From an uncultured Gammaproteobacteria bacterium (GTDB lineage Bacteria; Pseudomonadota; Gammaproteobacteria; Arenicellales; JAANXG01): a stretch of 64,000 nt of DNA. Both the position numbers and the translations under genes were made by a program. The DNA lies in assembly GCA_947258975.1 (NCBI GenBank), contig CAMYKK010000011.1, positions 28,155 to 92,154 of the forward strand. Direction: 5' to 3'. The notes beneath the pieces are model-generated. The model was not told the origin of the DNA. It did not search any database and saw nothing but the letters and a program-made list of their open reading frames with translations. Shown one piece after another: positions 1-8,629 of this stretch (its first letter is position 1; every line of letters begins with the position of its first letter).

Positions 1-822
1 GAATTTGAACGCGAATCGATTCGGCGACTCCTCGTTAAACTGCTGGCGTCTCGCCTCGCTCAGAGGCGCGGTGAAGTTTGAAAATCGCCCGGCCACTGTG
101 GCGTCCTCGCGCAGGCCGTTGATAAGGCTGACGGTGTTGTTCTGAATGTCGTGGATGCCGTTGCCCGCCCCTTTGTCGGTGTAAGCTACCGCGCAACCCT
201 GTTTCAGACCCCATGCACCGCTGGTCCCGATCGCGCCGTAAATCCCTCTAAGACCTGACGCTGGCCCAGCCACGATGCATGGCGCGTCCTCGTCGAAATT
301 GTTCGGCACGTGGACCATCATGGTCACGTTGGCCCGGCCGGACCGGGGGGTGGCGTACGCGAGGCACTCCCAGCCCGCAATGCGTCCGTCGGTCGCCGAA
401 TTGAAGCCCGGCAGACCATCGTTGCTTACTGTTGGCCCGAAGAAAGTGCCGAATCCACCTCCGGGGGCAGTGTCAATGATCCCGCGGTAGTTCGAGTAAA
501 TAGCAAGCCGGCGAAGTTCCGCGGCGGTCGGATCAAAAGGGTTTGCCGGAAGTGGCGGCGTCGGATTGGCGATCCCGGTCGCACCCAGTCCGCCAGTCAG
601 CAGGTCGTCGGTATTCCCATCATAGAAGTTGCACACCACGTTCGATACACGTTCACCGAGGTTTTCTTCGACTTCCGATGCTTCATGATCTCCCACCGCG
701 AAGAGGGTTCCGCTACCTCCCAACAGAAAGAGAGCCGCAAGAAGACGGCAACCGTAACTCAACTTGCCGCTCTGTGAGCGGGCAATCGCTTGTTGTTGAT
801 GCTGGTTTGGTGTTCGGTGCAT
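1..822 (-). CDS. Secreted D-(-)-3-hydroxybutyrate oligomer hydrolase, 5' part only (runs off window)
   Basis: The reading frame starts at ATG 822-820, after a strong AAGGAGGG ribosome site, and stays open to base 1, giving 274 codons with no stop. Residues about 20-42 form a hydrophobic signal-peptide-like segment (GCRLLAALFLLGGSGTLFAV). The mature part carries blocks I recognise from the 3HB-oligomer hydrolase family (PF10605 type): DDLLTGGLGATG, AAELRRLAIYSNYR, RGIYGAIGTSGAWGLKQGC, AVAYTDKGAGNG and SPNRFAFKF. Known members are about 700 residues, so over half the protein, including most catalytic residues, lies outside the window. The family cleaves 3-hydroxybutyrate dimers and oligomers released from polyhydroxybutyrate. 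The signal peptide suggests a periplasmic or extracellular form. Family call is confident; the substrate is inferred. Confidence 0.85.
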   Translation of the reverse strand, partial: MHRTPNQHQQQAIARSQSGKLSYGCRLLAALFLLGGSGTLFAVGDHEASEVEENLGERVSNVVCNFYDGNTDDLLTGGLGATGIANPTPPLPANPFDPTAAELRRLAIYSNYRGIIDTAPGGGFGTFFGPTVSNDGLPGFNSATDGRIAGWECLAYATPRSGRANVTMMVHVPNNFDEDAPCIVAGPASGLRGIYGAIGTSGAWGLKQGCAVAYTDKGAGNGIHDIQNNTVSLINGLREDATVAGRFSNFTAPLSEARRQQFNEESPNRFAFKF

Positions 823-971
823 CTTGATTCCCTCCTTATCAAGTGGCTTCGGATACTGAAGCAGTCGCTGGGGTCGTTGGCAAATCGATACGTTAGCTCC
901 CCGCTCGGAAAAAGTATATGAACGATTTGATTCATTTGTTCTAGATCAAATTCGCTTAAATTTGTGCAGCT

Positions 972-1014
972 AATGGGGTCGGAGTGCATTTTTTTAATGC
1001 ACCCCGACCCCATT
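972..1014. repeat. REP-like inverted repeat hairpin
   Basis: A 19-base arm (972-990) and its reverse complement (996-1014) are separated by five T. The arms differ at one position (GGAGTGCATT against AATGCACCCC). The unit contains GGGGTCGG-type ends and GTGCATT/AATGCAC inner ends, a layout I associate with dispersed palindromes of proteobacterial genomes. It sits in the 210-base gap between the stop of the GGDEF/EAL gene and the start of the upstream hydrolase gene. No U-run follows either arm, so it is not a classic terminator, although it may stabilise the 3' end of the GGDEF/EAL transcript. Confidence 0.75.
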
Positions 1015-1032
1015 ACTCACATTACTCACTCC

Positions 1033-4000
1033 TCAGTCGCAAAGAATGAGCGCGCGGGATTCGGTTAGATCGAGTCGGCCTCCTTGACGCAGAAGATCGG
1101 TGAACTCGGCAGCGGGGATTGGCCGGCTGAAGTAGTAGCCCTGAACCTCGTCGCAGTGGTGCAAACGTAAAAAGGACAGTTGCGGCAGGGTCTCCACGCC
1201 TTCCGCCACGACCTTGCAGCCCAGAAGGTGCGCCATCGAAATAATAGTGCGTGCGATAACCGCGTCGTCGCTGTCCGAGGGGATGTCTTTCACAAAGGTT
1301 CGGTCGATCTTGACGCGGTCGATCGGGAAGCGTTTCAGATGGGCCAGGTTGGAGTAGCCAGTGCCGAAATCGTCAATGGACAGTCCGACGCCCACTGCCT
1401 TGATCGCGTTGAATGTGTTGATGGCCTTCTCGGGGCTTTCCAGGATCACACTTTCCGTCAACTCGAGATCGAGCGAGGACGCATCTAACTCCCATCTTTT
1501 CAACGCGTCGGCCACCAGGGACGCGATGTCCTGCTGGCGGAACTGACGCGGTGATACGTTGACTGAGACGCGTCGTGCGCCAAGACCCTCGTCGAGCCAG
1601 GCCCTGATCTGCGCGCACGCGGTGTGCAGAACCCACTCGCCAATGTGTCCGATGATGGCTGATTCTTCCGCTAAGGGGATGAACCTGTCGGGTGGCACGA
1701 GGCCGAGTTCCGGATGCTGCCAGCGAACTAACGCTTCCGCTCCGCTGATCTCACCGGTGCCGAGATCAACCTGCGGTTGGTAGTACAGCACCAGCTCCTC
1801 ACGTTCCAGCACCCGGCGCAGGTCGCGACGCAGCGACATGTTCTCAGGCGGGCCGACTTCCATCTCCTCGGCATAGAAGACGAAGCTGTTTCGGCCCAGC
1901 TCCTTAGCACGGTACATCGCGATGTCGGCGCACCTGACCAGACTCTCAGCGTCTTCCCCGTCATCAGGATATGTGCTGACACCGATGCTGCAGGTGATCT
2001 CGAGCCGCTCGTCTCCCAGTTCGATGGGCTCTTGTACGGCGTTAATGATCTTGTGCACAATACGGTTTACGTCCAGGCGTTCCCGGACTTCACAAATCAC
2101 TGCCGCAAACTCGTCGCCACCATGCCGAGCGACCGTGTCGCCCGCGCGTAGTACCGTTGCAATACGTTGCCCGATGATCTTAAGGACCGTGTCGCCGACG
2201 TTGTGGCCAAAGTTGTCATTGACAAGCTTGAAGTGATCGAGGTCGATAAAGAGTACTCCAGCCCGACACTCGTGGCGTGCGGCATAAATGACAGCCTGCT
2301 GCATGCGGTCCTGGAACAGGTTGTGATTCGGCAGGTCCGTGAGTGCATCGTGGGTTGCAAGGTGAAGCAGCTGGTTCTCATAATTGCGTTGTTGTGTGAT
2401 GTCGCGGTACAACATCAGGTGTCCAACGCCACCGAGCTCCACGGCGTAAGACTCGATCACGACGCCGTCAGACCGGGATAGGGTCATGATTTTACTCGGA
2501 TCGGCGTTGCGCAGCTGATCGTCATAATCGAGGAGCAGCCGATCGATATCCTGCGAGTTATGGGTCCCGTTGGCGCACTGCGCCCGAAGGACCGTTTCCA
2601 GCGTAGGTCGGCCGTCCAACAACTCTCGCGGCAACTTCCACAACGTGGCGTACCGCTGGTTGTAGAAGATTGCTGCCTTTTTCTCGTCGAGCACGATGAG
2701 GGCGTTATCCGTGTTGTCGACGACCGAACGCAGCAAAGCCTGGTTATTACGCATCGTCTCGTCGTCGTGTTTGCGCTTGGTGATGTCTTCCTTGATGGCG
2801 ATGAAGTGGGTGATCTCGGCGCGCTCGTCCTTCACCGGTGCGATAACCTGCCATTCCCAGTAGAACTCACCATTTTTCTTCCTGTTGACAATCTCTCCGC
2901 GCCATACCTGGCCGGCGTTAATTGTGCTCCAGAGTTCCCGATAGGTCTGTTCCGAGGTCTGACCAGACTGCAGCATTCTGGGGTTGCGGCCGATGAGTTC
3001 GTCGGGCGCGTATCCCGTTACGCGGGTAAATTTCGGGTTGACGTAGACTATGGTACCGTCGATCTGCGTAATCATAATCGATGCCGGTCCCTGCTCCACC
3101 GCACGCGATAGCTGTCGAACCTGCTCATCGGCCCGGTGCCGCTCGATGACACCCGCAAGGGTGTCAGCGATCACACGCAGAAATGATTCCTCGTCGGCGT
3201 TGCGCTCGTGGCCCTGGTCGACATAACATGTGAGCACGCCCAAGAGGCGCTCGCCCCCAGCGACCAATGGCACACAGTAGTGGCCGTGGGACCCCATAAC
3301 CGGGTTTCTACGCACGTGGCGGGCGTCGACGCGGTCAACGAAGACTAGTTCACGGTACAGCGCGGCCCGTCCGCACAAACATTCTCCCACCTTCACCGTG
3401 CGGCAGGTTTGACACAGCTCGCTCGGCAATCCTTTTTGCGCCACCATGTCGAGCTCATCGCCGGAAGCACCGAGCACGAAGATAGCACCGCGGGACTGAA
3501 AGCCGAGCCAGGGCAGCGAGAGCACCAGTTCGAGGATGCGCTCGAGCTTTTGCGTCAGCGGTTGCGACTGTAAAGCCAGCTTCTGGGCCGTAGACACAGC
3601 GCTGTGTATATCCACGTCGCGGTTCATTCGCGCGTGAGCTCGCTGGCGTTCGGTGATGTCGCGAACCAGCCCCACCGCGTGCCACGTCCCTTCGATCTGC
3701 ACCGCGGACACGGATAGCTCGACGGGGAACTCCTCGCCGCCCCGGCGCAGCGCAGTGAACTCCACGGTGTGGTCGATTATCGCCCCTTTCCCGTCCGCAG
3801 CGAACCGCGCGAGGTTACGCTCGAAGCACCCACGGTAATTCTCGGAGGAGAGCAGCTCATGCAGAGACTTACCCATTACCTCGTCGGCGCCATAATCGAA
3901 TATACGCTGTGCGGCATCGTTCCAGTAGGTGATCCGCCCTGTATCGTCCATCATGATTATGGCGTCCTTTGCCGACACCGCAATACTGCGGAACTTCTCC

Positions 4001-4899
4001 TCACTCTCCCGCAAAGAGGTGTTTGCACGTTTTAGATCGGTGGTTCTTTCCTCCACGCGCTGCTCGAGGCCTGCGCGAGCGGCTTCGATGGCAAGCAGGT
4101 GCTGCTCGCGTTCCCCATCGTATTGCCGTAGCCTGTGGTCAGCATGCCGGATCACCAAATAGAGCGCTGCGTATAGAGTAGTGAGAACCGCCACCAGCAT
4201 GGCAGCGTGTTGCGTCGCCTCGGTACGGGCTGATGCGAAGCGCGCGCTGACGTCGAGATAGACCTCCATGACTCCGACCACACCGCCCCCTTCCTGCCGC
4301 ACTGGTACGTAGGTCTCAACGAGGACATGGGTATCAGCCTGCACATTGCCGGAACCAGCGTCGGAGGCGACTTCGCTGAACACGCCACCGGAGAGTGCGG
4401 TCGTCAGCGGAGCGATCATGGGCTGGCGGGTGCCGATCTCTTCTCGCACGGTGGAATAGACGGTGACACCCGAGCGATCAAACAGCTTGACCTTGAATGC
4501 ATCCGTGCGTGACAGCAAATCCTGCACGATCGCATCCCACTCGTATACGTGTTCCTCCTGCAGCCCGGTGTCGGCGTCCGCCTCATCAGGGGCGGAATGT
4601 TCAGGCTCGTGTGGTGGCGGCTTACGTGCTGCGTCGATGGGCGAAAACATCGGTCCGATGTGATGCCATAGGGCCGACGCCAGGGCCCGTGTCAGCATCA
4701 CGTTCTCCTGTTCCCCGCTATGGGTATGGGACTCCATGGCCGAATGGTAGTGCATGAAGGAGGTCACCAGCGAGGCAAGGCCGATGGAGAACAGACTGGC
4801 GAGCGAGTAATACCGCATCAGCCGGAAGGGCTTGCGTCGGGCCTGACGATGTGAGGCCTGCAGTGATTGCTTGAACGTGTTCCTCACACCAATAATCAT
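1033..4899 (-). CDS. Membrane PAS/GAF/GGDEF/EAL cyclic-di-GMP signalling protein
   Basis: This 1288-residue protein has two membrane segments (about residues 30-49 and 232-250) enclosing a roughly 180-residue periplasmic sensor region. A coiled segment (260-300), PAS (about 300-420), GAF (about 440-600) and two further PAS units (about 610-850) follow. Next come a GGDEF domain with intact GGDEF at 927-931, and an EAL domain with EAL at 1055-1057 and DDFGTGYS starting at 1176. The active-site signatures of both cyclases and phosphodiesterases are therefore present, and both activities are possible. It likely sits in the inner membrane and adjusts c-di-GMP in response to a periplasmic or redox/light cue. 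No clear ribosome site precedes the ATG. It stands alone, with no cognate regulator nearby. Confidence 0.93.
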   Translation of the reverse strand: MIIGVRNTFKQSLQASHRQARRKPFRLMRYYSLASLFSIGLASLVTSFMHYHSAMESHTHSGEQENVMLTRALASALWHHIGPMFSPIDAARKPPPHEPEHSAPDEADADTGLQEEHVYEWDAIVQDLLSRTDAFKVKLFDRSGVTVYSTVREEIGTRQPMIAPLTTALSGGVFSEVASDAGSGNVQADTHVLVETYVPVRQEGGGVVGVMEVYLDVSARFASARTEATQHAAMLVAVLTTLYAALYLVIRHADHRLRQYDGEREQHLLAIEAARAGLEQRVEERTTDLKRANTSLRESEEKFRSIAVSAKDAIIMMDDTGRITYWNDAAQRIFDYGADEVMGKSLHELLSSENYRGCFERNLARFAADGKGAIIDHTVEFTALRRGGEEFPVELSVSAVQIEGTWHAVGLVRDITERQRAHARMNRDVDIHSAVSTAQKLALQSQPLTQKLERILELVLSLPWLGFQSRGAIFVLGASGDELDMVAQKGLPSELCQTCRTVKVGECLCGRAALYRELVFVDRVDARHVRRNPVMGSHGHYCVPLVAGGERLLGVLTCYVDQGHERNADEESFLRVIADTLAGVIERHRADEQVRQLSRAVEQGPASIMITQIDGTIVYVNPKFTRVTGYAPDELIGRNPRMLQSGQTSEQTYRELWSTINAGQVWRGEIVNRKKNGEFYWEWQVIAPVKDERAEITHFIAIKEDITKRKHDDETMRNNQALLRSVVDNTDNALIVLDEKKAAIFYNQRYATLWKLPRELLDGRPTLETVLRAQCANGTHNSQDIDRLLLDYDDQLRNADPSKIMTLSRSDGVVIESYAVELGGVGHLMLYRDITQQRNYENQLLHLATHDALTDLPNHNLFQDRMQQAVIYAARHECRAGVLFIDLDHFKLVNDNFGHNVGDTVLKIIGQRIATVLRAGDTVARHGGDEFAAVICEVRERLDVNRIVHKIINAVQEPIELGDERLEITCSIGVSTYPDDGEDAESLVRCADIAMYRAKELGRNSFVFYAEEMEVGPPENMSLRRDLRRVLEREELVLYYQPQVDLGTGEISGAEALVRWQHPELGLVPPDRFIPLAEESAIIGHIGEWVLHTACAQIRAWLDEGLGARRVSVNVSPRQFRQQDIASLVADALKRWELDASSLDLELTESVILESPEKAINTFNAIKAVGVGLSIDDFGTGYSNLAHLKRFPIDRVKIDRTFVKDIPSDSDDAVIARTIISMAHLLGCKVVAEGVETLPQLSFLRLHHCDEVQGYYFSRPIPAAEFTDLLRQGGRLDLTESRALILCD

Positions 4900-5077
4900 C
4901 GGCCGGGGAGCGCGATTCCTTTAGACTGCTCCGGGAGCACTCGCCATGGTGTCCACGTCGGCAACGAGCCCGGTGACGCAGCCCTACCATCGCCTAGCGC
5001 GCTAATCGTCACCCGGCATGCCTGGCGCCGGGGCGCTTGCGAGCGGTTATTCGAAAGTGCATGCCGTCAACAAGATC

Positions 5078-5092
5078 GCGGCTAAAAGCCGC
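5078..5092. repeat. Short palindrome GCGGCT-AAA-AGCCGC
   Basis: Perfect 6-base arms lie around a 3-base A loop, embedded in GATCGCGGCTAAAAGCCGCTCC. This resembles the small GCGGCTTTAGCCGC repeats scattered through many gammaproteobacterial intergenic regions. No second copy was seen in the window. Confidence 0.5.
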
Positions 5093-5713
5093 TCCAACAA
5101 GGGATATATCGAATCTGTGAGAGAGCCTTTCAGACGCGAACAAATAATCGCGGCTCTTGTCCCCGCATAGCAGGGGAGCGAGCTTCTCGATCATCTCGAA
5201 CAACCGACCAGGTTCGACCAACCGCTGCTGCACTCAGTCCGAGGGCCGCCGCCAGCGCCTTCACTGGATCGACCGTAATTTCAATGACCAACGCAGGGAA
5301 GCGATGACCGGCCAAGCCATCGCGCGGCCGTACTCGTGACCAACAACGAACAATCCCTCCCTGAGGCGCCCGCGGACCCGTAACGGGTCGTTTGTGTGCG
5401 CCGCGCATTTAAAAGATTCTCCCCCACATGACCCTGCCAACCTCGCAGCATGGTGGCCGTGAGCACTATGCCGGCCACCGGCATAGCGGGGGTTATGATT
5501 CCTATCCGTCGCTACCCACGGTCCATACAACGAAGCACAGATGGCTCAATCAAGAACGATCGAGCGCCTCTCTAGATCTTTACTGTTTTGATGTGTTGAT
5601 TTGTTCGTCATGTTGCTGTAAACGATAACCGACATCCGTCAGTAGATAAGGATGGAGGATGAGGGATATATCCCTGGAGTTTTGGGCGCGCTCGGTACCT
5701 GTGATCGGGAAGA

Positions 5714-5736
5714 CTCGCGGTTTCCTCAACCGCGAG
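5714..5736. repeat. 9-base-stem hairpin, CTCGCGGTT/AACCGCGAG
   Basis: A perfect 9-base stem lies around a TCCTC loop, about 350 bases upstream of the peptide operon. It is not followed by a T-run on either strand, so termination is doubtful. It could be a regulator site or a transcript structure. Confidence 0.45.
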
Positions 5737-6084
5737 GCGTGTCGGTTGTGTGCAATGTGGTTGTTTGCGAAACAACCCCCACTTCACTGGGTCGCAATCT
5801 AGGGTGACCCAAGTTTCTACCAACCCGGTTCACGGCTCGTCGAGATATGTTCGCTTTGCATCTGTCGGGCAATTCATGCCGTCTCACCGCGCTCATTCGA
5901 GCGGCAGGCATCGCGGACTGGGAATAGGCAACGAGTGGGTTGTACTGGGTGCTGACCGAAACGTCGTCGTAAGGAAGCGGAATTCAGCGGATGTCCATGC
6001 CCTTACCGCAAGGCGCATCGGCGTGCCGCCGGTTGCTACGTCGATGAATCATCCACTAAAAACGTCGATCAAGAGGAAACTTCC

Positions 6085-6333
6085 ATGGTCAAGAAAGCTA
6101 GCTATAAAACCGTAAACAGAAAGCTCGTTTTGAAGGTTTTGACGGACGCCGGGTTTCGTAGGCAACTCAAGGCAAATCCTGCCAAGGCGCTTGGTAAGAA
6201 GCGGCTGTCGGCGATCGAACGTAAAGAGGTTGACCTGGTATTGGCGGTGGTCAAGGGGATCGACCGTCAGATCGGCGGTCTTGCCGACGAGTTGCTGTGC
6301 GCCAATGGCGGCGGAGGTTGCGGTATTGCTTGA
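6085..6333 (+). CDS. Putative RiPP precursor peptide with Cys/Gly core
   Basis: The 82-residue protein starts at ATG 6085 with a GAGG ribosome site 9 bases upstream. The N-terminal 70 residues are a charged helical leader. It contains AGFRRQLKANPAKAL and then LSAIERKEVD, a spacing like the short helical leaders of LigA-like and Nif11-like peptide families. The last 11 residues switch abruptly to CANGGGGCGIA: two Cys separated by a Gly-rich stretch, with no basic residues. Three radical SAM genes follow without gaps, and the stop overlaps the start region of the first. The arrangement is that of a precursor and its maturases, with the two Cys as likely modification points (thioether or similar, inferred). 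I cannot name the exact family. A structural role rather than a secreted product cannot be excluded. Confidence 0.75.
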   Translation: MVKKASYKTVNRKLVLKVLTDAGFRRQLKANPAKALGKKRLSAIERKEVDLVLAVVKGIDRQIGGLADELLCANGGGGCGIA

Positions 6334-7426
6334 GGTCGATGACCTGCCGAATGCTGAAGTACTAGTCGCTACGACTTGGCAATGCAATCTGAGGTGTAGT
6401 TATTGCTTCGTCAAGGATCAGACGCTGAAGGAACACCGCCCGCGCATGTCGGCTGCGACGGCGAGACGTTTGATCGATACCCTGGATGTCGGTATGCGCC
6501 ACGTCGAGTCGATCTGCGTCCACCTGTATGGCGGAGAGCCGTTAACGAATATGCCGGCCCTTAAGGCGATGGTAGAAAGGGCCGAGCAGAAACACGCAGG
6601 CCGCTTTACGTTCGCAATTACCACTAACGGTACATTAATGTCTGACAAGATCATCGAAATGTTGGACCGGGGGCGGTTCCAAGTGATTCTGAGTATTGAC
6701 GGACCGCCGCAGGTGCATAACGCCTGTCGTCGGAGCGTGGGTGCCGCTCCGACGCACCACAAGGTGATGGCTTTTCTTGATGCCGTAAAGTCCCGAACCC
6801 GATGCTGGGTACGGGGGTCGGCCGTAGTGCGCAGGGGCTGGCGACTGCGGGACGCTGAACTTTATCTACGCAGCTTGCCGGTCGACTCCATCAAGGCGCA
6901 GGCGGTTCGAGTCTCGGCATCGGATCCATTTGCTCTGTCCGCCACAGAAAAACAGGATTATCTGCACGACCTGGATGAAGTCGGAAGCTTAGTGATCTCT
7001 GACCTCGAGGCGGGCAGGCGGCCTGTGGATGACCGGTTCGCCAACCGGGTGCTTCAGATCCTCAAAGGGGATGTACGCGACAGCTTCTGCGGCGCTGGAA
7101 ATACCACTTTCGGTTTCATGCCCGACGGTTCGGTTACACCCTGCGTGCTGCTTGAAGGTGAAGATCAAGGGCTCGGGCATATCGACGATGACCCCGACAC
7201 CTGGATCACCGCCGGGAGTCGCTGGAAGAAGACAAACGGGGTCCGGAAAGACTGCCTGGATTGCCCCGCTAAACCGCTATGCGGTGGGGGATGCCCCGCC
7301 ATCCTGCCGATTTGCGGCGCCAACGAATGCGACATCATCCGCAAGAATTGTGACGTCGCCCGAGGAATTTATCGACACTTCGCGGAGCGGCCGGAAATGC
7401 TCTTGCCCCTTGCCGGACTGGCGTAA
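6305..7426 (+). CDS. Radical SAM/SPASM peptide maturase A
   Basis: The 373-residue protein is read from ATG 6305, which lies inside the end of the peptide gene (29-base overlap). An in-frame TTG at 6326 is the alternative start. Either way translation is coupled to the peptide. CNLRCSYC at residues 27-34 is the CX3CX2C radical SAM [4Fe-4S] motif, and GGEP and TTNGT follow as expected. The C-terminal part is a SPASM domain: CGAG and CVLL in the first half, then CLDCPAKPLCGGGC (CX2CX5CX3C) and a late Cys, ligands for auxiliary Fe-S clusters. Proteins of this build modify ribosomal peptides (thioether, C-C or similar bonds). Its likely substrate is the peptide encoded just upstream. The exact chemistry cannot be read from the sequence. 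Confidence 0.88.
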   Translation: MAAEVAVLLEVDDLPNAEVLVATTWQCNLRCSYCFVKDQTLKEHRPRMSAATARRLIDTLDVGMRHVESICVHLYGGEPLTNMPALKAMVERAEQKHAGRFTFAITTNGTLMSDKIIEMLDRGRFQVILSIDGPPQVHNACRRSVGAAPTHHKVMAFLDAVKSRTRCWVRGSAVVRRGWRLRDAELYLRSLPVDSIKAQAVRVSASDPFALSATEKQDYLHDLDEVGSLVISDLEAGRRPVDDRFANRVLQILKGDVRDSFCGAGNTTFGFMPDGSVTPCVLLEGEDQGLGHIDDDPDTWITAGSRWKKTNGVRKDCLDCPAKPLCGGGCPAILPICGANECDIIRKNCDVARGIYRHFAERPEMLLPLAGLA

Positions 7427-7430
7427 AGCC

Positions 7431-8624
7431 ATGGACGTTAACCGGGCTCCTGACGGCTTCGATCCAGAGGACATCGCGCCGCCGGCGATGCGCGAGAGGA
7501 ACTGGCCGATCAACTCGCTGGCGCTCGACCTTTCCGGACGCTGCAACATAGCTTGCCGTTATTGCGCGGAATCCGCCACCCAGCCCAAGCACCGGCGTCG
7601 CATGAGTGAGGCCGTGTTGGAGGCCGCGCTGGAACAGCTTGCCTGCGAGTCGGATTTTGATCAGTTCAAAAGTATCAGGCTGGGAAGCGGCGAACCGCTG
7701 CTGGCCAAGCCCCTTGCGCGCCATCTCGACCGTCGTCTCAAGGAACTGGCCAAAGAAGGACGCGCCGTACCTCAGGTATTCGTTACCACAAATGGTACGC
7801 GACTAGACCGCGAGACCCGTGAATGGCTGATCGAAACAGGTTGGCACGTAAAGATCAGCCTTGACGGGCCGGCGCATGTGCATGATCGATGGCGAGTCAC
7901 TGCCAAGGGGGGACCCACTTACGATCAGATTGCAGAAGTCGCTACTGAGCTTGCACGGCGTATCCCCGATCGTTTCAGCGTCACAGCAGTGTTATGCCGA
8001 GGTAGCGATCCGCAGGAGGTGTTCAGCGCCATTGCCGCGATCGGTGTACGTCGCATCGAAATGGTCCCTGTCGCCCATCACAATCCGGACATCCTGCCTG
8101 ACGAGACGGACATTGCGCATTACCAGGGTTTCGTCTCGGAATATGCAAAGGCTTATGCGTCACGCGTCGACACGCAGCCGGAACTCGTGCGCGTGATCAA
8201 TGCGGCCCGTCGGGTGATGGGATACGATGTGAAAACCGTCACCTGCGGCGCGGGCCGCAATTTTCTAGGAGTCGGTCCGGACGGCGGTTTGTATCCGTGC
8301 TTTCGTTTTATCGGGCTGGATGGATTTCTTGTGGGTGATGTCATCCGGGGATCTTCTGCAGACGCCTTGCGTGCTTTTCAGTCGTACGCCGGGCGTTCCT
8401 ACGAATGCCGCGAACAATGTCGTTGTTGTTGGGCGGCTCCGTTGTGCGGCGGCCCTTGTTTTGCGGAGGCCGAATTGTTCGGAGCCGGCGAGGGCGCGCC
8501 TTTCGCGGTGCATTGTCATTACATCAAGGCCGATTCGATCGCAGCCATCAACTTGGTCGAAGAATTACGCAAGACAAATCCGGAACGCTTATTAGACTTT
8601 CTAGCCGGTGTTGTCGAATTTTGA
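7431..8624 (+). CDS. Radical SAM/SPASM peptide maturase B
   Basis: The 397-residue protein starts at ATG 7431, four bases after the TAA of maturase A. CNIACRYC at residues 38-45 is the radical SAM motif, followed by GSGEP and TTNGT. The C-terminus has a SPASM-type Cys set, CRCCWAAPLCGGPC, that fits CX2CX5CX3C with one additional Cys, and a final HCHY Cys. It is similar in plan to maturase A but clearly diverged, so the pair is not a recent duplication. Two SPASM enzymes on one small peptide suggest sequential or heterodimeric modification. GeoRSP-type systems also pair two SPASM proteins, but I cannot assign this protein to that family. Confidence 0.88.
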   Translation: MDVNRAPDGFDPEDIAPPAMRERNWPINSLALDLSGRCNIACRYCAESATQPKHRRRMSEAVLEAALEQLACESDFDQFKSIRLGSGEPLLAKPLARHLDRRLKELAKEGRAVPQVFVTTNGTRLDRETREWLIETGWHVKISLDGPAHVHDRWRVTAKGGPTYDQIAEVATELARRIPDRFSVTAVLCRGSDPQEVFSAIAAIGVRRIEMVPVAHHNPDILPDETDIAHYQGFVSEYAKAYASRVDTQPELVRVINAARRVMGYDVKTVTCGAGRNFLGVGPDGGLYPCFRFIGLDGFLVGDVIRGSSADALRAFQSYAGRSYECREQCRCCWAAPLCGGPCFAEAELFGAGEGAPFAVHCHYIKADSIAAINLVEELRKTNPERLLDFLAGVVEF

Positions 8625-8629
8625 CCTGT

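Larger units (their letters stand above)
4900..6084. other. 1.2-kb gene-poor region upstream of the peptide operon
   Basis: I see no convincing protein-coding gene. The short open frames have no recognisable motif, overlap each other on both strands and lack ribosome sites. Two palindromes are present and listed separately (5078-5092 and 5714-5736). The last 100 bases before 6085 hold the AAGAGGAAAC ribosome site of the peptide gene, and the operon promoter should lie between about 5800 and 6060. I could not pick a clear -35/-10 pair. The region may be the scar of old insertions, since a transposase remnant lies at the other end of the operon. Confidence 0.5.

Noticed and set aside
310..827. 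Open frames on the plus strand at the left edge
   Set aside because: They lie opposite the hydrolase gene, whose minus-strand translation is clearly a real conserved protein.
759..1013. 84-codon minus-strand frame
   Set aside because: It runs through the REP-like hairpin and overlaps the hydrolase start, with no motif or ribosome site.
5130..5530. Several overlapping frames of 60-90 codons
   Set aside because: No conserved motif, no ribosome site, and mutually exclusive frames on both strands.
5750..6115. 121-codon frame upstream of the peptide gene
   Set aside because: It overlaps the ribosome site and start of the peptide gene, and its composition is not protein-like.
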